From positions 37,159 to 101,158 of the forward strand of contig JBDTRM010000260.1 in assembly GCA_039931675.1 (NCBI GenBank): a stretch of 64,000 bases of DNA. The letters run 5' to 3'. A program made the position numbers and the translations under genes. Under the pieces are notes generated by a model, which saw only the letters and a program-made list of their open reading frames with translations, was not told where the DNA came from and did no database searches. This DNA is from JAEUTH01 sp039931675. Its GTDB lineage: Bacteria; Bacteroidota; Bacteroidia; AKYH767-A; OLB10. Shown one piece after another: positions 1 to 8,298 of this stretch; the stretch's first letter is position 1; each line of letters starts with the position of its first letter.

Positions 1-1
1 T

Positions 2-3000
2 TTGAAATCGGGCGCAGCATATATTCCTTTCGATTCTGAATATCCCGCTGACAGAATTTCCAATATGCTGCAAACAGCAAAGTGTGATATTATCATCACG
101 CAGCAAAATTTTTTAGGCTTGTTTAAAGATTCAAATTGCCGGGTATTTGCATGGGAGGATGCGGCTGAAAAAATAAATCAGCAATCAGCAATGAATCCTG
201 AAGTAGCAATAACTAAAGATGATTTATTGTATGTATTGTTTACTTCGGGAAGCACCGGTGTACCTAAGGGTGTTGCTATGCGTCACGAGCCATTGGTAAA
301 TTTAATGCGATGGCAAAAAAAGGAAGGTGTTTTAGTTGAGCCTGCACGTACTTTACAATATTGCTCTATCAATTTTGATGTTTCGTTCCAAGAAATATTA
401 ACCTGCTGGTCAACAGGCGGATGTTTGTATATAATAGACGATATACTGCGATATAATCCACTGATGCTTTTAAAATTTATTGAGGCCAATAAAATCGAAC
501 GATTGTTTTTGGTGTTCAGTTCGCTACAGCAGCTTTGCCAGGTGGCTGTTGAAAATAAAATTTTTCCATCATCATTAAAAGACATCATAACAGGTGGTGA
601 GCAATTGGAGATTACTCCTCATATAATTTCATTTTTTGAAAATATTGAAGGCTGCGTGCTGCATAATCATTACGGCCCCACAGAAACAAATGTTGTAACA
701 ACTTATACATTTAAAGGAAATCCTTCTCAGTGGAATAGCCTGCCGCCAATCGGGAAACCAATTGCCAATGACCTGGTTTATATTCTGGATGAAAACCTTT
801 ATCCTGTTAAGCATGGCAATGAAGGTGAATTGTATGTTGGCGGAGTATGCCTTGCCAGGGGTTATGTGAACAGGGATGATTTGACGAGAAAACACTTTAT
901 TAAAGATCCGTTTTCAGATAGCAGGAATGCACGCATGTATAAGACAGGCGATCTTGTAAAAGTATTGACTGATGGCAATATTCAATACACGGGGCGAAAA
1001 GACGAACAGGTTAAAATTCGCGGTTACAGGATTGAACTTGCCGAGGTTGAGCTTGCTATTTCCTCGAGCGAAGATTTCAAACAGGTTGTTGTAGTGATGC
1101 GCGAGGATCAGCCCGGACTGAAACGATTAGTAGCTTACATTGATCCCGGTGTGAATTCGAAAATCAATATTAATAACTTGAGAAAAAAAATAAGCGGCAA
1201 GCTTCCTGATTATATGATTCCTTCCGCATTTGTTTTTCTGGAAAAATTTCCGCGCATGGCGAGCGGAAAAATTGATCGCAGAAATCTTCCGGTTCCGGAA
1301 ATAAAACGTCCTGAAATTTCAACTTCGTATATCGCTCCTGTTACAGCCACTGAAAAAGAAATTGCAAAAATATGGAGCGAATTATTATTGATTGATAAAA
1401 CGGGAGTGAATGATAATTTTTTTGATTTGGGAGGAAACTCGCTGTTAGCAGTGCAATTCATCACGCGTTATGCAAAACAAGCAGGAATTGATATTCCGAT
1501 TGTGAAATTGTATGAGCATTCAAGTATAAAAGAATTATGTGATCACCTCCAGGATAAATCAACGCCATTAAATGTGCTCGAAAAAGCTATTGAACGAAAA
1601 GTGCTTGCGGGTGCAGGACGAGGCCATGAAAATAAAACGATTGAAGACGGCATAGCAATCATTGGCATGAGCGGCCGTTTTCCCGGTGCGCGAAATGTTG
1701 AAGAGCTTTGGAATAATTTATTGAATGGAGTTGAAAGCACTTCATTTTTTAAACCCGGAGATATTGATCCGTATGTTGATGATGAAACTAAAAATGATCC
1801 TAATTATATTGGTGCGAGAGGAATAATGGATGATGCCGATAAGTTTGATGCAGGTTTTTTTGGAATGAATCCAAGGGTTGCAGAAATAACCGATCCGCAA
1901 CAGCGCATATTTTTAGAACTAGCATGGGAGGCATTGGAGCATGCAGGTTATGCTGCTGATTCGCATAGGGGTTTGGTTGGAACTTTTGCAGGAGCCGGTT
2001 ACAATTCATACTATATTAACAATGTGTTGTCTCGCAAAGATGTGATGAATCGTGTGGGTTCATTCCAGGCAATATTGAGCAATGAAAAAGATTATCTCGC
2101 CACGCTAACTTCTTACCTGCTTGATTTAAAAGGACCGGCAATGAGCATTCACACGGCTTGCTCCACTTCGCTGGTAGCAGTAATAGAAGCTGTAAAATCA
2201 TTGCGTGGATTTGAATGTGACCTGGCTATTGCCGGTGGCATTGCCATTACATCACCTGTAAAAAGCGGTCACATTTATTCTGAAGGATCGTTATATTCAA
2301 AAGACGGGCACACGCGCTCTTTCAGTGCAGATGCCACCGGTACTACCTTCAGCGATGGTGGCGGCATAGTTGTTTTAAAAAGATATAAAGATGCATTGAA
2401 GGATGGCGACCAGGTATATGCAGTGTTGCGTGGAGTTGGCATAAATAATGACGGGCATGATAAGGCAAGTTTTACAGCGCCAAGCGTGCAGGGGCAGGCA
2501 TCGGTTATTGCAACAGCACAGGCAGATGCCGGCATTGATGCCGAAACAATTTCATACATAGAAGCTCATGGTACGGCAACTCCTATAGGTGATCCTATTG
2601 AGGTGGAGGCATTAACAAATGCATTCAGAAGCCAGACACAGGAAAAACAATTTTGTGCAATCGGTTCCATTAAAAGCAACTTCGGGCATCTTACAGCAGC
2701 AGCAGGAGTTGCAGGATTAATAAAAACAGCACTTGCATTAAAGCATAAAATTATCCCCGCTTCAATAAATTATTCAAATCCAAATCCTGCTATTGATTTT
2801 GCCAACTCTCCTTTTTATGTTAACACAAGTTCAGCCGATTGGAAAGCAAGAAAATTTCCGAGGCGTGCAGGTGTAAGCGCTTTTGGTTTGGGCGGTACTA
2901 ATGCACATGTTATTTTAGAAGAAGCGCCTGAAATAAATCAGCCCGCTTTTGATTCAAAGCAGCCGCAGCTATTAATACTCTCTGCTAAAACGCAGGAAGC

Positions 3001-4324
3001 ATTAACAGAAAGTGCAAGCAATTTGGTTAAGTACCTGGAAAAAAATCAGGAGAACGGGGAAATGAATCTTGCAGATGTTGCATACTCACTGCAAACAGGT
3101 CGCAAGTCTTTCAATCATAAAAAAATTGTTGTTGCCTGCGATGTTGATGAAGCCATTGAACTTTTGCAATCACCAGATCAGGGAAAAACTTTTTCAAAAA
3201 TCACTGATGGAAATGCTGCTGAGGTTATATTGATATTCCCACAACAAAGTGATTATTATCCAAACTTATGTTTGGAATTGTATGAGAACGAAAATGTTTT
3301 TCGTGATGCAGTTAATGAATGTTGCGAACTACTTCAACCATTGATCGGGGAAGATTTGGGCAACATATTATTCTCCCCAAAAGATAATGATGACACTGCA
3401 AAGGTTTCATTGAAAAAAACTCAATACCTGCAACCGGCATCATTCATCATCAACTATGCATCGGCAAAATTGTTTATGAGTGCGGGCCTTATTCCCAAAG
3501 CATTGCTGGGCGATGGAATTGGCGAATTGGTTGCAGCCTGTATTTCGGAGGTGATGAGTTTGAATGATGCTTTGAAATTAGTTGCGGCTTACTCAAAAAT
3601 AAACACCTCGCAAACTAATAATCCAATGTTATCTGAAATTGTAAAAACTGTTCAACTTCATAAGCCGCAAATTCCAGTTCTATCATCTGTTGATGCAGAA
3701 CCCCTGAGCATTTCTGAGGCAACTGATCCAATGTATTGGACAAGACAAAATGTAACGAATAGTTTTTCTGATTGTATTCAAACATTGTGGAAAGAAAATC
3801 CAAACTATGTATTGCTGGTATGCGCACCTGATGTATCAACTTTTTCACAATCAGTAATCAATAAAAAACAATTGGTAATTTCTTTGTTCAACAATGATCC
3901 AAATGAAAATAATGACCGCACTTCGCTGCTTATGGCTCTCGGTCAGTTATGGATGAATAGTGTTTCGATAGACTGGAAAAAAATTGATAGCAACCAAACA
4001 AGAATGAAAATTCCGCTGCCAACTTATCCGTTTGATCGTAAACGTTATTGGATAGATCCACCTGCTGTTAGTGAAGAGGTAATTGTCAAGGGGCAAGAGG
4101 CAATTGTCAAGGGGCAAGAGGCAACAGATGAGGTTATTCAACCAGGGCAAGAGATTGCTGTGACAGAAAATCAACCGGTAAATCTTACTGGCGAAAACAT
4201 GATGCTTGCTTTATTGATGCAGCAAATGCAATTGCAGCAACAGCTTATTACCATGATGATGTTAGAGAATAAAGCAGTTTCGCCAGACGCACCGGATAAA
4301 CTGAGCGCACTCCATGTAAATTAA
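2..4324 (+). CDS. Hybrid NRPS-PKS (A-PCP-KS-degenerate AT), 5' end outside window
   Basis: This is part of an assembly-line synthetase that would activate an amino acid, load it on a carrier protein and pass it to a ketosynthase. The first codon here is internal to the gene. Domains in order: adenylation domain (about 1-430; FTSGSTGVPKG, NHYGPTET, YKTGD, GYRIELAEVE); carrier domain (about 440-515; GGNSL with Ser480); ketosynthase (about 545-975; Cys720 in TACSTS, His856 in EAHGTA, His896 in NFGHL, so the triad is complete); and an acyltransferase-like region (about 995-1355) ending in the usual post-AT motif YPFDRKRYW. The AT serine motif GHSxGE reads GDGIGE, with Gly1172 in the Ser position. 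My hand-derived specificity code (GrsA numbering) is DVQFIGHVV, close to proline codes. No ACP, KR or thioesterase follows; the tail is a Met/Gln-rich segment that might dock to another protein. A 21-bp unit is duplicated in the tail linker. Confidence 0.93.
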   Translation: MKSGAAYIPFDSEYPADRISNMLQTAKCDIIITQQNFLGLFKDSNCRVFAWEDAAEKINQQSAMNPEVAITKDDLLYVLFTSGSTGVPKGVAMRHEPLVNLMRWQKKEGVLVEPARTLQYCSINFDVSFQEILTCWSTGGCLYIIDDILRYNPLMLLKFIEANKIERLFLVFSSLQQLCQVAVENKIFPSSLKDIITGGEQLEITPHIISFFENIEGCVLHNHYGPTETNVVTTYTFKGNPSQWNSLPPIGKPIANDLVYILDENLYPVKHGNEGELYVGGVCLARGYVNRDDLTRKHFIKDPFSDSRNARMYKTGDLVKVLTDGNIQYTGRKDEQVKIRGYRIELAEVELAISSSEDFKQVVVVMREDQPGLKRLVAYIDPGVNSKININNLRKKISGKLPDYMIPSAFVFLEKFPRMASGKIDRRNLPVPEIKRPEISTSYIAPVTATEKEIAKIWSELLLIDKTGVNDNFFDLGGNSLLAVQFITRYAKQAGIDIPIVKLYEHSSIKELCDHLQDKSTPLNVLEKAIERKVLAGAGRGHENKTIEDGIAIIGMSGRFPGARNVEELWNNLLNGVESTSFFKPGDIDPYVDDETKNDPNYIGARGIMDDADKFDAGFFGMNPRVAEITDPQQRIFLELAWEALEHAGYAADSHRGLVGTFAGAGYNSYYINNVLSRKDVMNRVGSFQAILSNEKDYLATLTSYLLDLKGPAMSIHTACSTSLVAVIEAVKSLRGFECDLAIAGGIAITSPVKSGHIYSEGSLYSKDGHTRSFSADATGTTFSDGGGIVVLKRYKDALKDGDQVYAVLRGVGINNDGHDKASFTAPSVQGQASVIATAQADAGIDAETISYIEAHGTATPIGDPIEVEALTNAFRSQTQEKQFCAIGSIKSNFGHLTAAAGVAGLIKTALALKHKIIPASINYSNPNPAIDFANSPFYVNTSSADWKARKFPRRAGVSAFGLGGTNAHVILEEAPEINQPAFDSKQPQLLILSAKTQEALTESASNLVKYLEKNQENGEMNLADVAYSLQTGRKSFNHKKIVVACDVDEAIELLQSPDQGKTFSKITDGNAAEVILIFPQQSDYYPNLCLELYENENVFRDAVNECCELLQPLIGEDLGNILFSPKDNDDTAKVSLKKTQYLQPASFIINYASAKLFMSAGLIPKALLGDGIGELVAACISEVMSLNDALKLVAAYSKINTSQTNNPMLSEIVKTVQLHKPQIPVLSSVDAEPLSISEATDPMYWTRQNVTNSFSDCIQTLWKENPNYVLLVCAPDVSTFSQSVINKKQLVISLFNNDPNENNDRTSLLMALGQLWMNSVSIDWKKIDSNQTRMKIPLPTYPFDRKRYWIDPPAVSEEVIVKGQEAIVKGQEATDEVIQPGQEIAVTENQPVNLTGENMMLALLMQQMQLQQQLITMMMLENKAVSPDAPDKLSALHVN

Positions 4325-4438
4325 TGCGAACCTGCTAAAAGGGAACTCCTGAAAAAGATCAAAATAAATTATGTTTAAAAAATAAATTGACGCTTATTTG
4401 CAATCAACAAAACGAATAACAATTAAATCCCCCAAAAA

Positions 4439-5647
4439 TTGATTGTGATTAAAGTGTTACATCTTTTCGGTGCCTACCTGAATACTACTGAAAACTGGGC
4501 TTACAGGCTTATGGACAGCCTTAATAGCTGCAAAATATATATAGGTTCCGCTATTTTTCTCAGGCACAATTTTTATAGCAGCAAGTTTACTTTCATTCCT
4601 AACCCGCTCGACAGTGTTACACAGCACGTGCTCGAATATAAACGCGGTACAGCTATATCATTTTATAAAAATTCGCTGCTTAAAATAACCCGTTTTTTTT
4701 TCGGAAGCTATACTCATCATCTTTTAAAAACTGCAGGTAAGGAGAACATACAATTAATTCATTCTCATTTTTCTTTTGTGGGATATGAATATCTTCCTTT
4801 ATCCCGAAAACTCAACATTCCTCATCTTGTTTCGTTTTATGGATTTGATTACGAATGGCTGCCTTATAATTTTCCGGAGTGGAATAAAAAATATAAGAAG
4901 CTTTTCAACGAAGCGGATTTATTTATATGCGAAGGAAATTACAGCGCCATGCGGTTGCAAAGCATCGGCTGCAATAGTTCAAAAATAAGGGTGGTGAGGC
5001 TGGGTGTTAATCCTGAAAAAATTGTTTACCACCCGCGAAAGAAAAATCCGGGTGAATTAAAACTGCTGCAGGTTGCTGCATTCAATGCCAAGAAGGGGCA
5101 TAGGCATGCAGTTGAGGCTTTTGCCGCGGCACTTGAAAGTTGCCCCAATATGACCATGACATTTGTTGGTAAAGATGGGATGGACAACATAGAGCAACTC
5201 ACTAAAGAATTGGTAGCAGAGTTAAAGCTCGAGGACAAAATATTTTTTGAAGGGTTGATTGATTTTGAAAAGCTGCATGATTTTATGCATGATTACCAGG
5301 TTTTTATTCACCCGAGTTGCCATACACCAAAAAAAGATTGCGAAGGAGGAGCGCCTGTGGTGTTGCTTGATGCACAGGCTACGGGAATGCCTGTAATAAG
5401 CACTAACCATTGTGATATACCTGATGAAGTAATTCAGAATTCAACAGGTTTGCTTGCTGATGAGTTTGATGTGGAAGCGCTTGCAAAACATATCTCGCAT
5501 TTTTACAACATGGGGCAGCAGGAGTTTGATGGATTTGCAAAAAATGCACGTGAGCACATAGAGAAGAATTATGACATCAGTAAAAATGCATTAGTGCTTG
5601 AAGATATTTATCACGAAGCTTTGCAAAAGAGAAAGAATGTTGAATGA
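4439..5647 (+). CDS. Glycosyltransferase family 4 (GT-B fold)
   Basis: This is probably a cytoplasmic retaining sugar transferase using a nucleotide sugar. It has 402 residues, usual for GT4. The N-terminal half starts with a beta strand and a small loop (KVLHLFGAYL). The C-terminal half has the donor-site signature: KKDCEGGAPVVLLDAQATG, then MPVISTNHCDIPDEVI, typical of colanic-acid/WcaL-like GT4 enzymes. The second glutamate of the usual E-x7-E motif is Asp here (LLDAQ). The start is a TTG; a GTG two codons later is an alternative. It follows the NRPS-PKS by 114 bases on the same strand and precedes a methyltransferase, so it may tailor the same product or belong to a surface-glycan locus; the sequence cannot decide between these. 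Confidence 0.85.
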   Translation: MIVIKVLHLFGAYLNTTENWAYRLMDSLNSCKIYIGSAIFLRHNFYSSKFTFIPNPLDSVTQHVLEYKRGTAISFYKNSLLKITRFFFGSYTHHLLKTAGKENIQLIHSHFSFVGYEYLPLSRKLNIPHLVSFYGFDYEWLPYNFPEWNKKYKKLFNEADLFICEGNYSAMRLQSIGCNSSKIRVVRLGVNPEKIVYHPRKKNPGELKLLQVAAFNAKKGHRHAVEAFAAALESCPNMTMTFVGKDGMDNIEQLTKELVAELKLEDKIFFEGLIDFEKLHDFMHDYQVFIHPSCHTPKKDCEGGAPVVLLDAQATGMPVISTNHCDIPDEVIQNSTGLLADEFDVEALAKHISHFYNMGQQEFDGFAKNAREHIEKNYDISKNALVLEDIYHEALQKRKNVE

Positions 5648-5855
5648 TGAATGATAAATAATGAATGTTGAAGTTTGCACATCCTAATTTATTCTCCCGA
5701 TAACTACCGGAGTCAAAATTCATTATTTGTTTTCATTGCCTTCAACATTCAAAGTTCAACATTCAACATTCGTCATTCCTCTGATTCATTTTTTGTTTTC
5801 ATTGCCTTCAACATTCAATATTCATCATTCATCATTCATCATTCAACATTATCTA
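5648..5855. repeat. Low-complexity ATTCAACATTC/ATTCATC repeat spacer
   Basis: The spacer between the glycosyltransferase and methyltransferase genes is built from short near-repeats such as ATTCAACATTC and ATTCATC. A 25-bp unit occurs twice without change, at 5726-5750 and 5792-5816. The reading frame of the downstream gene stays open through it, which would produce a repetitive N-terminal extension that I reject as coding. Confidence 0.8.
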
Positions 5856-6584
5856 ATGCAACAAACCGAAGGCGATCTTTTTATAAATAAATATCCTTAC
5901 AAAAGGATTTATCACAACAAGCTTATTACTTTTATCAATAAGGTTTTGTTCTTTTTGAGAATACGTTACCAGTTGCAGCCCCTGCCCAATCCCATGATTG
6001 AAATGAATACTATAGAGCAGCGCATCAATTTTTTTCATTTGCTTAAATCTGTTTTAGATTTTAAAGTGCCGGGCGATATTATAGAGTTTGGATGCTACAC
6101 CGGGCAGTGCGCCACATTGTTTCAAAAAGTAATTGCTGATTATGACCCTGATCGAAAGTTGTTGCTGTTCGATAGTTTTGAAGCAAAGTTTACTGATAAT
6201 ATTAATGTAGAAAAAGAACTCGAACTTAATTTTGAACGCGCTCATTTGAATAAACCAATTTTGATTAAAGGAAGATTTGAAGCAACAGTTCCGCAAAAGC
6301 TACCCATCCAAATCGCATTTGCACACATTGATTGCGGTGGAGGACATGAAGTGGAAGATCACAAAAAGCTAATCCTGTTTTTGCTTAATCATATTTACCC
6401 ACGGCTTACCGCTGGGGCTATAGTTTTTTTTATGGATTATACCGATAAGGAAAAGGGACATGATGTTACAGAATACTATCCTGGTGTAAAACAAGCCTGC
6501 GATGTTTTTTTTGCTGATAAGCCTGAATCAGTTATCCCGCTTTATGGGAATCAATTGCCTGCCGGGTATGTGAGGAAGGTGTGA
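5856..6584 (+). CDS. TylF/MycF-like O-methyltransferase
   Basis: This is a class I SAM-dependent methyltransferase related to the macrocin O-methyltransferase (TylF) family, which methylates sugar hydroxyls. It has 242 residues from the chosen ATG. Motif I is DIIEFGCYTGQCATLF (about 67-82), followed by the acidic strand LLLFDSFE. The metal/substrate strand usually read as HVDGDLY is AHIDCGGG here, so the usual second acidic residue is not obvious. IYPRLTAGAIVFFMDY and the late motif PGVKQACDVFF fit the family. The frame is open back to 5727, but that extension is translated repeat DNA, so the ATG at 5856 (MQQTEGD) is preferred. Next to the glycosyltransferase, it suggests a sugar-tailoring pair. 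Confidence 0.8.
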   Translation: MQQTEGDLFINKYPYKRIYHNKLITFINKVLFFLRIRYQLQPLPNPMIEMNTIEQRINFFHLLKSVLDFKVPGDIIEFGCYTGQCATLFQKVIADYDPDRKLLLFDSFEAKFTDNINVEKELELNFERAHLNKPILIKGRFEATVPQKLPIQIAFAHIDCGGGHEVEDHKKLILFLLNHIYPRLTAGAIVFFMDYTDKEKGHDVTEYYPGVKQACDVFFADKPESVIPLYGNQLPAGYVRKV

Positions 6585-6644
6585 TTACTCTGTAGAGCAG
6601 CAGGGGGGTAATGTGACTCCGGGGCTAAAACTTTATACCTAATG

Positions 6645-8165
6645 TTACTCCTTAATAAACTTACCTACTAAGTTTTCTCTTTCTGTTATTAAGCTAACAA
6701 TGTACATACCTTTAGAAAACAAAGTACAATCAACATCCTCTGTCAAGTAAGGCGGATTTGTTTTTGATAAAGAAGAAAAGACAATTCTTCCATTCATATC
6801 AAAAATTTTAAGCATTGCATTTTTACCTTTTATGTTTTGTGCATTCACAAAAAGTTTCTGCCACGCTGAATGATAAAACAGATGTAATTGATTCTTGTTA
6901 ATTGCAGGTTGCCAACTGCTTGCTGATATTATAGTATCGCAAACACTGCCACTATCTGGACCTAAATCATAATCAGGATTATTGGGCAAGCCCCAGTAAG
7001 TTCGCTTACCTCCAAGATAAAAACTATAAGGCAAAAAATTACATGCTGCGCCTAAACTATCAGGTGTATTGATTACAGAAAGGTTCATGTTATACATATT
7101 ATAAATGCTATCTGCATAAGGGTACATAGGTGCAGTTAGCGGCACATAAGCACAGGTAAAATAAATTTTATAATCAGGTGCTCTGCGTAAATGACCTGCT
7201 CCATAAATGGGGGAGCTTTGTGTCCATAATGTATCTACACTTGCTGCAATGTTGGGCGCTGTTAAATCATATTGGAATAAATAAGAGGTGGTGCTTACTT
7301 GATAACTTACATAAAGTACATTGCCAGACGGTGAAAGTGCAGAACCAAAATAAAAATTAAATCCCGTAGGTGGTATTTGTTTGATAGTTACAGGATTAGA
7401 TATAATACCTGTGCAACGGTCGAAATCATACTTTTCAATCAGCCCTTCCCAATTGGTATAAACAATTTTTTTACCATCTTTTGTAAATGCAATATTACCA
7501 CCACCGCTTGTAATTAGCGAACCAACATTTTGAATGGTGTAATTTGTAATACCGTTAGGAGTGATAAGATACGAATGAAATTCATTATTGGGGGTATTGC
7601 CTATGCCATCCCACCGCCTGAAAAACAACCACCAATCTCTGCCATTGCCGTGCTTTACAGCATTTAAACAATCAACTTGTGGAAAACTTTGCAATTGAAT
7701 ATTTTTTTGAGTTACTCCGCCAAGACCGCTGTTAAGCTGTATATTAACAATACTATAATACAATCCGAAAATAGCAGTATTAACAACGTCAGCACATATT
7801 ACATAACATTGATTACTATCATTTGGAAATGGGATAATTAGCAATTCATTATACCAACCTTCGCCCACCAGACTATCACCACCCGTCATAATAATATTAT
7901 TTTTATTATAAACTTTCGCTCCTTTAATAGTTGATGCAAGCAATGCGGATGTATCGTCAGCAACATAAAATTGAAGCATTCCGTTTTTATCAGCAATGGA
8001 TGCGCAACTTCCTCTTGAAACAACAGCAGAAGTAAATGTATCTATTTGAGAGTTTATAAATTTTAAGCCTGCTTGATGACCGAAGCACCATACTACATTT
8101 CTTTTTTGGGCAAAACCACCAAATGAAATGAGAATTAGAAATAAAATAATATGAATGTACTTCAT
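6645..8165 (-). CDS. Secreted T9SS-sorted protein with propeller-like N-terminal region
   Basis: This 506-residue exported protein has an N-terminal signal peptide (about 1-19, ending FGGFAQ). The main body begins WCFGHQAGLKF and continues with SCASIADKNGMLQFY, a pattern seen in Bacteroidota surface proteins with WD40/propeller-like repeats. The last 75 residues form a type A T9SS sorting domain (LKIFDMNGRIVFSS, then FSKGMYIVSLI and KFIKE at the end), so the product should cross the outer membrane by T9SS and be anchored or released. The substrate or partner is unknown. It is convergent with the methyltransferase gene, with 60 bases between the stops. Confidence 0.85.
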   Translation of the reverse strand: MKYIHIILFLILISFGGFAQKRNVVWCFGHQAGLKFINSQIDTFTSAVVSRGSCASIADKNGMLQFYVADDTSALLASTIKGAKVYNKNNIIMTGGDSLVGEGWYNELLIIPFPNDSNQCYVICADVVNTAIFGLYYSIVNIQLNSGLGGVTQKNIQLQSFPQVDCLNAVKHGNGRDWWLFFRRWDGIGNTPNNEFHSYLITPNGITNYTIQNVGSLITSGGGNIAFTKDGKKIVYTNWEGLIEKYDFDRCTGIISNPVTIKQIPPTGFNFYFGSALSPSGNVLYVSYQVSTTSYLFQYDLTAPNIAASVDTLWTQSSPIYGAGHLRRAPDYKIYFTCAYVPLTAPMYPYADSIYNMYNMNLSVINTPDSLGAACNFLPYSFYLGGKRTYWGLPNNPDYDLGPDSGSVCDTIISASSWQPAINKNQLHLFYHSAWQKLFVNAQNIKGKNAMLKIFDMNGRIVFSSLSKTNPPYLTEDVDCTLFSKGMYIVSLITERENLVGKFIKE

Positions 8166-8298
8166 GGATTAAAAATATTCAAGGCTTCACAACTGGAAGC
8201 CTCTTGTGTGATTATCGTAAATAAATGCAACCGATGCTAAATGCAAAAATAGAATTCAATTTTTCTTTTAATCAAGTTTAACTTCTATTTTAAGTTTT

